The notes: generated by a model not told the origin, from the sequence alone. A DNA stretch of 7,109 nt from Flavobacteriales bacterium UBA6049 (GCA_002429085.1 DIYR01000207.1:1-7109), one strand, 5' to 3'. Shown: positions 1 through 7,099, counted from the first letter of the stretch. A program made the numbers and translations.

Positions 1-615
1 ATCGAAGCAAGAGTTGGTCAAATTAAAGCTCAAATCGAATCAACAACTTCTGATTACGATCGTGAGAAACTACAAGAGCGCTTAGCTAAGCTTTCTGGTG
101 GTGTAGCTGTATTATACATTGGTGCTGCTACAGAGGTTGAAATGAAAGAAAAGAAAGACAGAGTAGATGATGCACTTCATGCTACAAGAGCTGCAGTACA
201 AGAAGGAATCGTTCCTGGTGGTGGTGTAGCACTAATTCGTGCAGCTGCTGAGCTAGAAACTTTGACTGGTGACAACGATGACGAAACTACAGGTATTGCT
301 ATCGTTCGCAGAGCGGTTGAAGAACCTTTACGTCAAATCATCAAGAACGCTGGTGGCGAAGGTGCTGTAGTAGTACAGAAAGTAGCTGAAGGTGAAGGAG
401 ATTTCGGATACAACGCGCGTACAGAGGTTTACGAAAACCTATTTAATGCAGGTGTAATCGACCCAACTAAAGTTACTCGTGTAGCTCTTGAAAATGCAGC
501 TTCAATTGCAGGTATGTTGTTAACTACTGAATGTGTGTTAGCAGATATTCCTGAAGATGCTCCAGCTATGCCAGGCGGAATGCCAGATATGGGTGGAATG
601 GGTGGAATGATGTAA
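1..615 (+). CDS. groL: 60 kDa chaperonin GroEL, C-terminal part (5' truncated by window edge)
   Basis: This is the C-terminal 204 residues of GroEL, the ATP-driven double-ring chaperonin that folds cytosolic proteins inside a cavity capped by GroES. The reading frame is open from base 1, so the gene starts outside the window; an ATG at 142 is internal, not the start. By alignment from memory with E. coli GroEL, fragment residue 1 corresponds to about residue 342. The piece therefore covers the end of the apical domain, the descending intermediate domain and the second half of the equatorial domain. Visible landmarks are TSDYDREKLQER, GAATEVEMKEKK, RVDDALHATRAA with the Asp equivalent to catalytic Asp398 (fragment residue 57), the nucleotide-binding VPGGGVAL (Gly414-416 equivalents) and DPTKVTR with the Asp495 equivalent. 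The Gly-Met-rich tail ends GGMGGMM, as in most bacterial GroELs. Nothing is broken or unusual. A strong terminator follows 25 bases after the stop. Confidence 0.98.
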   Translation: MEARVGQIKAQIESTTSDYDREKLQERLAKLSGGVAVLYIGAATEVEMKEKKDRVDDALHATRAAVQEGIVPGGGVALIRAAAELETLTGDNDDETTGIAIVRRAVEEPLRQIIKNAGGEGAVVVQKVAEGEGDFGYNARTEVYENLFNAGVIDPTKVTRVALENAASIAGMLLTTECVLADIPEDAPAMPGGMPDMGGMGGMM

Positions 616-640
616 GTCGACCAATCAATTCTTATAATAA

Positions 641-674
641 AAGAGCCTTGACAGTATTGTCAGGGCTTTTTTTG
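641..674 (+). terminator. Rho-independent terminator of groEL
   Basis: A 10-bp stem pairs AGCCTTGACA (644-653) with TGTCAGGGCT (658-667), with one G-U wobble and a GTAT loop. It runs straight into seven T residues (667-673). The A-rich stretch before the stem can extend pairing with the T tract. It lies 28 bases after the groEL stop codon, so it should end the groEL transcript and separate it from the downstream gene. Confidence 0.9.
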
Positions 675-744
675 TTTACATAATTAGAACTATACCAATA
701 AGTCAACCAAGAGTATTTTTAACAGAAAACGCTTCATATTTTAA

Positions 745-752
745 TAGTTTTG
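745..752 (+). promoter_or_regulatory. Candidate Bacteroidota -7 promoter box for the giant gene
   Basis: TAGTTTTG matches the Bacteroidota -7 consensus TAnnTTTG exactly, on the coding strand, 20 bases before the ATG at 773. No convincing -33 TTG/TTTG element is seen at the usual spacing; only a T-rich run at 714-720 lies nearby. If used, transcription would begin around 758-762 and the leader would be only about 10-15 bases, which is short. A short purine run, GAAGAA (766-771), before the ATG is at best a weak Shine-Dalgarno sequence, as is normal in this phylum. The rest of the gap, 675-744, shows nothing recognisable. Confidence 0.4.
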
Positions 753-772
753 CGGAACCTAATCTGAAGAAT

Positions 773-829
773 ATGAACCGCATTTTATTGTCGCTCATCT
801 CTCTACTAATCACCTTTAATACATTTTCA
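773..829 (+). other. Sec signal peptide of the giant protein
   Basis: Residues 1-19 show Arg3 as the positive n-region, a hydrophobic stretch of Leu/Ile/Ser/Phe at 4-15, and a T-F-S end with likely signal peptidase I cleavage before Gln20. A new N-terminal Gln is very common in Bacteroidota exported proteins. Cys23 lies just after the site, but the residues before it (Q-T-P) do not form a lipobox, so a lipoprotein is unlikely. Confidence 0.88.
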
Positions 830-3800
830 CAAACTCCCTGCCCCCAGCCCCAAACATTTCTGTTGAATTCGACAGATACCCTAATATGTCCAAACGATTT
901 GGATACGTTATCGCTTTCGAATTCTTCGCCTAGTGATGATCACTTCTGGTATAAGCTAGATAATACAGAATGGGGTGATGTCAACTTAGGGGTTTCTAGC
1001 CCTATCGATATAGAAAGTTCTGAGAGTGATACTGTCTTTGGTCTTTTCTCAAATCAAGGTGTTTACAAACTTGATGTAAGCACGTGGGTATCTGTTGCTC
1101 CAAATTTGCCTTCAGGAGAAACGCCATTGAGGTTAGCACTAGATGACCAAAACGGAGTTTACGTTGCCACTGAAAATAGTGGAACTCTAAAAGCAACTGT
1201 TTGGAATTGGAACGGAACATCATGGATTGCGATAGGTGGACAAAACATCACAACAGCCAACCCAAACTATCTTGATCTTGAAGTTGATCATTTAGATAGG
1301 CCTGTAATTGCTTTCTCTAATGACACAGCCTTCGATTTTGTAACAGTAAGAAGATACAGCGGTTCCGCATGGGTCACTCTTGGACCAGACAATGCAAACT
1401 CCATTGAACCAGACTATATAGATCTAGAAATCTCACCATCTAACGGTGTCTATTTCGCCATCATCCCGTGGTTAAATTCTTACGGTGTAAGAGCCTACAG
1501 CTACTCAGGTTTCTCTAACTCATGGAGTCAACTTGGTAACTCGGCAGTTATAAGTGGTTCAACTAGTGATTTAGATTTTGTTATGAATGGTAGCAGTCCA
1601 TATATAGCTACCGAGACATATAATTCTGGAAATAAAATTTTTGTTTCCAGATTAAGTGGAAGTACATGGCAACAAATAGCGCCTTTCGATGGAAATCAGT
1701 ATGGTTCAAACCCTGAAATTGAGGTCGTAAAAGGAGAGTTGATCTTTTCATATACAAGTGGAAATCGCAATTTCTTAAAACGAGTTGGCTCTTCTTGGGA
1801 AGATTACATGATTCCTAAAGGCAGTTCTGGAACAACCAGTAAAATGAAGATTGGCTATAGAGGATTTCCTGTTGTTATAGAAGGAGGAAGTGCTCAAACA
1901 TATTTAGGCTTACCTTACAATACAAACACTAATCAAACCCAAGAGTTCATAGATACAACTGGAGTCTTTTTGGTAGTTAGAAGTAACTCTTGTGGCAATT
2001 ATTCCAGAGATCAAGAAGAAGTAGCGCCTCATCCTATTCCAACATACAGTTATAATCAAACAAATAATTTATGCAACGGTGATTCTAATGGTACAATAAC
2101 GATCGTAAACAATAGCTCTGAACCTATTCTCTCATATTTATGGGATAATGGATCTACTACCAACTCAATCAATTCTATTCCAGTAGGAAGCTACTATGTT
2201 ACATTGACAGGGAATTACTGTACACTCTATGACACTGTTACGTTGAACGATCCACCACTTTTAACTTCAACATTCAATTCTATCAATTCTGATTGCTCTT
2301 CTGATAAGGATGGACAAATTGTTGCCACACCAATTGGAGGAACTCCACCATTACTATTTACCATTAATGGATACGTAAGTAACTTCGATACACTCGACAA
2401 TCTCCCTGCTGGATCTTACGAAATTATCACTAGAGATAAGCATAATTGCGAAAAAACAGATATTGTTTCTGTTTCGCCCCTTGCTTCTACACCACATGCC
2501 GTTATCAATCAGAACACAGATCAAACTTATTGTGCCGATTCCATTCTCTTAACTACCACATCTGGTAATTACTCAACAAACGAATGGGCCTATTTTGCAA
2601 AGAGCGACTTTCAATTTCAAGAACAAGTTACTGGTGGTAATCTACCCAATCACTCGAACCTCTATGTTGCTCGAAATGGTGAAATTCTAATCGGTGGGCA
2701 CAGTACTAGCTCTCCTAGAATAGTAAGAAGAGTTAACAACACTTGGGTAGAAGAACCTCTGCCGAGTTCCTTCCCAACCAGTAGTTTTCCATTTACCTTC
2801 AATTATGTTGATGGATGGATGTTAATGGCCCGAAGATCTGGATCTAATGCATATCGTCTTTATCGCAAATTCGAATTCGATTCTACTTGGGAAGAGCTAG
2901 ATCAAATTTACTTTTTCGGAACGGGAACACCTTCTCAAGTTGAAATGACTCAGCTAAATGGTATTTTCTATGGTCTATTCTACTTTGGAGGTGGTCAAAG
3001 TAGAATTTACTCTTATGAAGAACGCACAGGTGACTGGTTATATGTAGATGAGTTTAGCACTAATCATGAAGACTTAAAAATATTGAAAGGCAATGATGGA
3101 AAAATATACATTGCTGGTAAACACATCTATTCAAACGATATCATCATTAAATCATATGATGGTACTACATGGGATACCATTTCTAATGGTGCTCAAACAG
3201 CAGTGAATGATGCTTATGACATCGTATTGAGAAATAACGTACTAACTGTAGCTTATCGAGAATATAACCCTTCTCGAGTTGTTATTGAATCTTGGAATGG
3301 GAATTCTTGGGATAATATAGGTTCCCTTTCTTCTGTCCCTCCCTACTCCTACTCTCCTATTTATTTGAGAGACTTTGGTGATAACTTAACCGTTGTTTAC
3401 AAATCGGCTTCTAATCTTGCTCAAGTTTACTCATACATTGAAGATAACTGGGTACATCAAAATGATAGTTTAGAACTACTAAGTGGTAGTTTAATGATGG
3501 ATGTAGCTGAAGATGGAACAATCCACTTTATTAAGAGGTCTTATTCAACAGGAACTCCAGACGACTACTATAAGTGGGAACCACAAATCATATCTACAAA
3601 TGATTCAGCGTATGCACAACAGGGTGGAATTTATAGATATAAAGGTGTAGAAGGAAATTGTAATGAACTACTTGATTTTCATTTCATAGCAGATTCTCCA
3701 AGTTTCGATTTATCAGTGCTTCAAGAAGTATCATGCATTGGTGACAATAATGGTATCGCTTCTATTTCAATAGACTCAACTTTAGGACTACCTCCTTATT

Positions 3801-6800
3801 CTCTTCTTTGGTCAAACGGAAGTAGTCAGGACACTATTACAAATTTAAATGGGGGTACTTATACTGTTACTCTTACGGATGGAAACAATTGTCAAATTGA
3901 AGATTCTATCAGTGTATTTGAGCCTACAGCATTTTCTTATGATTCCATTTCTGCCAGCTCTCCGACTTGTTTTGGTAGCACAGATGGTGAAGTATCGATC
4001 TACATCTCTGGAGGGAGAACACCTTACTTATTCGAATGGGATACGACAACGGTTACCTCTGTTAATACCACTGGACTTTCATCTGGAAGTCACTCTGTAT
4101 TTGTTTCTGATTCTGGAAATTGTTTTAGAGATACCGTTCAATTTACAGTACCTACAAGTTCTATTGATGTGCTTCAGCCTACTATCAGTAATGCTTACAC
4201 CAACTTATGTGGAGTAGATAGTATTAACATTACTGCTAGCAGCAATGGATCAAATTACCAATGGTACAACCTAGAACAAGGTACCTGGCAGTTAGCTGGT
4301 GGAGCAGATTTTAGAGACCCAAATCTGCTAACAGATGACACCGATCTTGAATTGAATGAATACAACCACGCTTTTGTAGCTATTTCCGGGTATTATCATT
4401 CACAAGATTCTGGTATCAGTGAAGTTCATATGTATAATGGATTTGATTGGTATAAGTACCCTAAATCATTTGCGTCTCCACATGTTAATGTGAGAAGTTT
4501 AGACTTGTCATTAGATCAGAATTCTACTCCTTATATTGCTTTTACAAGGGGAGACACCATAGAGGTGAAAAAATGGGATGGTACAAATTGGACAAGCATC
4601 TTAGTAGAGCAAAATAGTCTTGTTTATGATGTGCGATTAGAATACAACAAATTCAGTGATCAATTCTTACTAGCATTTGAATATGGTGGTACAAATGGCG
4701 TACAAGTAAGAATCATTGAAAACGATATTGTAACAACTCCTAGCTATAGTCCAATCGGAACTCAAGTCTATTTTAGATCGGATGTTGCCGCATCTAATAC
4801 AAGTTCTGATTTTTACATAGTTGCAAGTAACAACTCCAACACCGGAAGCATTATCTACCAAGTTTCAAGCACTACTGCAACGGCACTAAATGATATTCCA
4901 AACAGAAGATTAAACCATATAGAAATTGACGAAAACAACACTCTATATCTTTCAACTAGCGGAGGGGTCTATAAAGGTAATGGAGTGAACGCGTGGAGTC
5001 AAGTGGGGCCATATATTAACTCACCAGAAATACGAGTTAATAAGCATGGAAACGTTTATTACAACTCTAATTCATCATGGTCTCGTGGAACATTTCTTTT
5101 CAACGGAAACTCTTGGGGAAAAATCGTGAATGAATCATTCTCAAGTATGAAGGATAGTGATCTTGCCTTTACAGACAATGGCCTACCTATTAGAGTTCGT
5201 GTAAGCAATCAATATCACGTATTAGAGTTTTTTGAACCTGAGCAAATTCAAGGAGCCAATTCTTCTACGTTTACGGCCAAAACAAATGGAAGGTTGCTAG
5301 TTGAAGCTTCAAATGGTGTTTGTTCTAAGAGTGAATTAGTCAGTGTCGATTCTATCTACGTTGATCTTATTTCTAACTACATGATTCCTTGTCCAGGAGA
5401 TTCTGGATCAATAGAAATTAATCCATTTGGGTTTGAAGCCAATTATCAATTAACATGGAGTAATGGCGATACAAATTCTACCATCGATTCTATTCCTGCT
5501 GGTGATTACACAGTAACCATTTCAGATTCATACTGTACGATTGTGGATACCTTTACATTATCGGAAAACTATATCACAGCTAGTATAGACTCAGTTGAAC
5601 AAATTAGTTGTCCGAATGGTAAAGACGGGTATGCAGAAATTGCAGTTTCAGCTGGAGGTTATTTCACGTATACATGGACAAAAGGAGGACAAGGAAATAA
5701 TCCTCGCTCCAATCTCGAACCAGGGAACTATGAATTTGTAGCTTCATTAAATGGTTGTAGTGCTGGTGATACTGTTTCTTTTGCTATTACCGAACCTGCA
5801 GGATTTTCTTCTGTAACTAACTTAAGTTCTTCACAAATTTCTTTGTGTGAAAACGACTCAATTCAGCTACAAGCACAAGTGGATAGTACTGCATCTGTAC
5901 AATGGATGTCTTACGATAGCATAGAATGGGGTGTAATTAGGTTAAATGATTTCACAGACCGTTCCAATGCGGCTATTGAAAAAGATGGTAAACTATATGC
6001 CATGAAATCAGATCCAAATGGGTATGCTGCTTTGTACCAATTGGTAGGAGATCGTTGGATACACCAATGGTCAGATACTATTTTATACAGTAGTCACAGC
6101 AGAACCAATATGGTAATTGACAGCTTAGGAAACTTCTTGATTCCAAGTGTAAGTAATGTACCTAACCAACCTGGTAAAGTGCGGGTACTTAGACTAGGAA
6201 GTGATACTACTGTTCTTTTCGAAGCATCTGCTCCTAGTTCACCATTAACGAAGCTTAGAAATCCCAAACTGGTTTTCTACAATAATGAACTGGTGTTAGT
6301 TACAGAAACATATACTACTGATTTTGATCAAGCTAAGCTTCTGGTTCAAAAATGGAATGGATCGAACCTTGTTACTATTTCAGGCCATCAAACTGACATC
6401 ATTGGTTTGTCATCTTACGGAATTGACATAGAAGCTGATGGCTATGGAAACCTTTGGATTGGGTACTTATCATGGAATGGGTACTCCTCTTGGAGCGAAG
6501 TAGAAAAGTTACTGAAGTACGATGGTTCTAACTGGACTGAAGAATTCAGTCTTTCAAGTTCCTATAGTTCATCTAAAAGGGCAATGCATACTATGCCAGA
6601 TGGATCTTTTTGGACTCTAATTCCAACAAATTCTGGTAACCAGCTCTTTATCGGAAAATATAGCTCTTCTGGCTGGGACACTATTACTGACTGGCACACT
6701 AATATGAGTTCAGCTTTCAACAGTTATGAACTGGATATTTCCCATAGCCCTGAAAACCTTCCATTAATTCAAAAAAACAACCGAACGTTTGAATTAAGAG

Positions 6801-7099
6801 ATACAGGTTGGGTGCAATTAGGAAATGTTCTAGGCCCTGTAAATCATCCAAACTTTGTTGAAAGAAGCTGCAAATACCCAGAAATATTAGCTGGGGATTA
6901 CACTTACCAAGCAAGACCAGCTACATTGGTTAGTATTGGTAGTTCTGTTACCATTTCTAGCAAGGGAATTTATCAACCAATAGCTGAAAATGGTGGTTGC
7001 TATAATTATGATGCATGTGCTTCTTTTGTAAGTGAAGGCTACAATGTTGCTATTGTTAACAGCCAATCAATTTCTCGCAGATTAAACTTTAACTCCTAA
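773..7099 (+). CDS. Giant secreted modular protein: four Ig-like/beta-propeller units with SprB repeats, putative surface adhesin
   Basis: A 2108-residue protein with no single family name that I recognise. Order: Sec signal peptide (1-19); unit 1 (about 32-419); two SprB repeats (425-570); unit 2 (573-976); two SprB repeats (979-1127); unit 3 (1132-1529); two SprB repeats (1530-1676); unit 4 (1677-2090); an 18-residue tail. Each unit is a probable seven-bladed propeller set inside a split Ig-like domain. The SprB repeat is named after the Flavobacterium johnsoniae gliding adhesin SprB and is common in large T9SS-exported surface proteins. A surface or extracellular binding role is inferred from that; no enzyme motif is visible. 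The ATG at 773 is chosen because it directly precedes a classic signal peptide. No T9SS sorting domain of type A (PNP motif) or type B (TPNGDGIND-like) precedes the stop, which is odd for such a protein. It probably has its own promoter, since groEL upstream ends in a terminator. Confidence 0.9.
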   Translation: MNRILLSLISLLITFNTFSQTPCPQPQTFLLNSTDTLICPNDLDTLSLSNSSPSDDHFWYKLDNTEWGDVNLGVSSPIDIESSESDTVFGLFSNQGVYKLDVSTWVSVAPNLPSGETPLRLALDDQNGVYVATENSGTLKATVWNWNGTSWIAIGGQNITTANPNYLDLEVDHLDRPVIAFSNDTAFDFVTVRRYSGSAWVTLGPDNANSIEPDYIDLEISPSNGVYFAIIPWLNSYGVRAYSYSGFSNSWSQLGNSAVISGSTSDLDFVMNGSSPYIATETYNSGNKIFVSRLSGSTWQQIAPFDGNQYGSNPEIEVVKGELIFSYTSGNRNFLKRVGSSWEDYMIPKGSSGTTSKMKIGYRGFPVVIEGGSAQTYLGLPYNTNTNQTQEFIDTTGVFLVVRSNSCGNYSRDQEEVAPHPIPTYSYNQTNNLCNGDSNGTITIVNNSSEPILSYLWDNGSTTNSINSIPVGSYYVTLTGNYCTLYDTVTLNDPPLLTSTFNSINSDCSSDKDGQIVATPIGGTPPLLFTINGYVSNFDTLDNLPAGSYEIITRDKHNCEKTDIVSVSPLASTPHAVINQNTDQTYCADSILLTTTSGNYSTNEWAYFAKSDFQFQEQVTGGNLPNHSNLYVARNGEILIGGHSTSSPRIVRRVNNTWVEEPLPSSFPTSSFPFTFNYVDGWMLMARRSGSNAYRLYRKFEFDSTWEELDQIYFFGTGTPSQVEMTQLNGIFYGLFYFGGGQSRIYSYEERTGDWLYVDEFSTNHEDLKILKGNDGKIYIAGKHIYSNDIIIKSYDGTTWDTISNGAQTAVNDAYDIVLRNNVLTVAYREYNPSRVVIESWNGNSWDNIGSLSSVPPYSYSPIYLRDFGDNLTVVYKSASNLAQVYSYIEDNWVHQNDSLELLSGSLMMDVAEDGTIHFIKRSYSTGTPDDYYKWEPQIISTNDSAYAQQGGIYRYKGVEGNCNELLDFHFIADSPSFDLSVLQEVSCIGDNNGIASISIDSTLGLPPYSLLWSNGSSQDTITNLNGGTYTVTLTDGNNCQIEDSISVFEPTAFSYDSISASSPTCFGSTDGEVSIYISGGRTPYLFEWDTTTVTSVNTTGLSSGSHSVFVSDSGNCFRDTVQFTVPTSSIDVLQPTISNAYTNLCGVDSINITASSNGSNYQWYNLEQGTWQLAGGADFRDPNLLTDDTDLELNEYNHAFVAISGYYHSQDSGISEVHMYNGFDWYKYPKSFASPHVNVRSLDLSLDQNSTPYIAFTRGDTIEVKKWDGTNWTSILVEQNSLVYDVRLEYNKFSDQFLLAFEYGGTNGVQVRIIENDIVTTPSYSPIGTQVYFRSDVAASNTSSDFYIVASNNSNTGSIIYQVSSTTATALNDIPNRRLNHIEIDENNTLYLSTSGGVYKGNGVNAWSQVGPYINSPEIRVNKHGNVYYNSNSSWSRGTFLFNGNSWGKIVNESFSSMKDSDLAFTDNGLPIRVRVSNQYHVLEFFEPEQIQGANSSTFTAKTNGRLLVEASNGVCSKSELVSVDSIYVDLISNYMIPCPGDSGSIEINPFGFEANYQLTWSNGDTNSTIDSIPAGDYTVTISDSYCTIVDTFTLSENYITASIDSVEQISCPNGKDGYAEIAVSAGGYFTYTWTKGGQGNNPRSNLEPGNYEFVASLNGCSAGDTVSFAITEPAGFSSVTNLSSSQISLCENDSIQLQAQVDSTASVQWMSYDSIEWGVIRLNDFTDRSNAAIEKDGKLYAMKSDPNGYAALYQLVGDRWIHQWSDTILYSSHSRTNMVIDSLGNFLIPSVSNVPNQPGKVRVLRLGSDTTVLFEASAPSSPLTKLRNPKLVFYNNELVLVTETYTTDFDQAKLLVQKWNGSNLVTISGHQTDIIGLSSYGIDIEADGYGNLWIGYLSWNGYSSWSEVEKLLKYDGSNWTEEFSLSSSYSSSKRAMHTMPDGSFWTLIPTNSGNQLFIGKYSSSGWDTITDWHTNMSSAFNSYELDISHSPENLPLIQKNNRTFELRDTGWVQLGNVLGPVNHPNFVERSCKYPEILAGDYTYQARPATLVSIGSSVTISSKGIYQPIAENGGCYNYDACASFVSEGYNVAIVNSQSISRRLNFNS
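866..2029 (+). repeat. Unit 1: split Ig-like domain enclosing a seven-bladed propeller
   Basis: Residues about 32-419. The first Ig-like half has Cys39 and Trp59; the second half has EFIDTTGVF with Gly397 and Cys407. Between them lie seven Trp-centred blade motifs at W67, W105, W151, W200, W251, W299 and W342, spaced 38-51 residues. The motif is roughly aromatic-x-G-S/T-x-W-x-x-I/L, for example WNGTSWIAI and YSGSAWVTL. It is followed by a strand pattern such as YLDLEVDHLDRPVIAF, alternating hydrophobic residues with a turn. This is the most regular of the four propellers and is free of cysteine. The fold is inferred from periodicity and should be tested by structure prediction. Confidence 0.72.
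2045..2482 (+). repeat. SprB repeats 1 and 2
   Basis: Residues about 425-493 and 494-570. Repeat 1 opens with CNGDSNGTITI (Cys434), has YLWDNGSTT and IPVGSYYVTL, and ends with Cys483. Repeat 2 opens at Cys508 with SSDKDGQIVA, has the GGTPPLLFTING turn and LPAGSYEI, and ends with Cys559. These match the SprB family pattern C-x-G-x-x-x-G...GG-x-x-P-Y...W-x-N-G...L-x-x-G-x-Y-x-V...C. The two cysteines of each repeat (49 and 51 apart) probably form a disulfide. Confidence 0.88.
2489..3700 (+). repeat. Unit 2: split Ig-like domain enclosing a seven-bladed propeller
   Basis: Residues about 573-976. The first Ig-like half carries Cys587 in YCADSILLT and Trp605; the second half has GGIYRYKGVEGNC with Gly952 and Cys963. 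Blade positions in between are F613, W658, W706, W755, W800, W846 and W893, spaced 45-49 residues. The first position is Phe instead of the Trp found in the other three units. Clear blade motifs are YDGTTWDTI (795-803) and WNGNSWDNI (841-849). The insert contains no cysteine. Confidence 0.7.
3707..4153 (+). repeat. SprB repeats 3 and 4
   Basis: Residues about 979-1051 and 1052-1127. Repeat 3 is the most canonical in the protein: CIGDNNGIASISI (Cys988), LPPYSLLWSNGSS, LNGGTYTVTLTDGNNC (Cys1040). Repeat 4 has CFGSTDGEVSI (Cys1066), the SGGRTPYLFEW turn, LSSGSHSVFVSDSGNC (Cys1117). Cysteine spacings are 52 and 51. The pair joins units 2 and 3. Confidence 0.92.
4166..5359 (+). repeat. Unit 3: split Ig-like domain enclosing a propeller with two degenerate blades
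   Basis: Residues about 1132-1529. This unit shows the Ig-like signature most clearly: LCGVDSINITASSNGSNYQW (Cys1146, Trp1164) before the insert, and STFTAKTNGRLLVEASNGVC (Gly1506, Cys1517) after it. Read together these look like one ordinary Ig-like domain of the type common in Bacteroidota surface proteins. Blade motifs fall at W1172, W1226, W1273, W1408 and W1448. Two further blades are expected near 1319 and 1367, where the Trp is missing but the spacing fits. The insert has no cysteine. Confidence 0.7.
5360..5800 (+). repeat. SprB repeats 5 and 6
   Basis: Residues about 1530-1598 and 1599-1676. Repeat 5 has CPGDSGSIEI (Cys1540), LTWSNGDTNS, IPAGDYTVTISDSYC (Cys1588); it lacks the usual GG-x-x-PY turn. 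Repeat 6 has CPNGKDGYAEI (Cys1613), GGYFTYTWTKGG, LEPGNYEFVASLNGC (Cys1662) and ends TEPAG. Cysteine spacings are 48 and 49. These two are more divergent than repeats 3 and 4. Confidence 0.85.
5801..7042 (+). repeat. Unit 4: terminal split Ig-like domain enclosing a propeller
   Basis: Residues about 1677-2090. The first Ig-like half has LCENDSIQLQAQ (Cys1692) and Trp1711; the second half has SSVTISSKGIYQPIAENGGC (Gly2065, Cys2076). Blade positions are W1719, W1762, about 1814 (no Trp), L1866 in WNGSNLVTI, W1921, W1968 and W2013. Unlike the other units it carries extra cysteines, C2033 near the end of the insert and C2082 after the Ig-like closing cysteine. It is not followed by SprB repeats; the protein ends 18 residues later. 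Confidence 0.66.
7043..7099 (+). other. C-terminal tail of the giant protein, lacking a visible T9SS sorting domain
   Basis: The last 18 residues (2091-2108) end SRRLNFNS and then TAA. At this point a T9SS cargo would normally carry a further 70-100 residues of sorting domain. Nothing resembling the type A PNP-containing strand or the type B gliding-associated domain is present. Only 10 bases of sequence follow, so neither a terminator nor a downstream gene can be assessed. Confidence 0.6.

Noticed and set aside
142..615. Start of a separate gene at the ATG at 142
   Set aside because: The frame is open through to base 1 and the upstream residues continue the GroEL alignment, so this Met is internal.
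675..744. Riboswitch, small RNA or second gene in the gap after groEL
   Set aside because: Too short, and no conserved structure, inverted repeat or open frame with support is visible.
773..850. Lipoprotein signal with Cys23 as the lipidated residue
   Set aside because: The residues before Cys23 are Q-T-P, not a lipobox, and a good signal peptidase I site occurs earlier at T-F-S/Q.
1002..1223. Minus-strand open frame of 73 codons
   Set aside because: Lies wholly inside the giant gene in antisense, shows no recognisable domain and no promoter or ribosome site; a shadow frame.
962..1927. Sialidase-type Asp-box propeller
   Set aside because: Blade motifs such as YDGTTW resemble Asp boxes, but the full S-x-D-x-G-x-T-W pattern, an FRIP-like motif and the catalytic Arg residues are not seen; no enzyme call is justified.
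3849..4217. Plus-strand open frame of 122 codons in another frame
   Set aside because: Overlaps well-supported SprB repeats 3 and 4; its leucine-rich translation is an out-of-frame reading of the same DNA.
4670..4861. Minus-strand open frame of 63 codons
   Set aside because: Antisense to propeller 3, no supporting signals or domain.
6717..6914. Minus-strand open frame of 65 codons
   Set aside because: Antisense to propeller 4, no supporting signals or domain.
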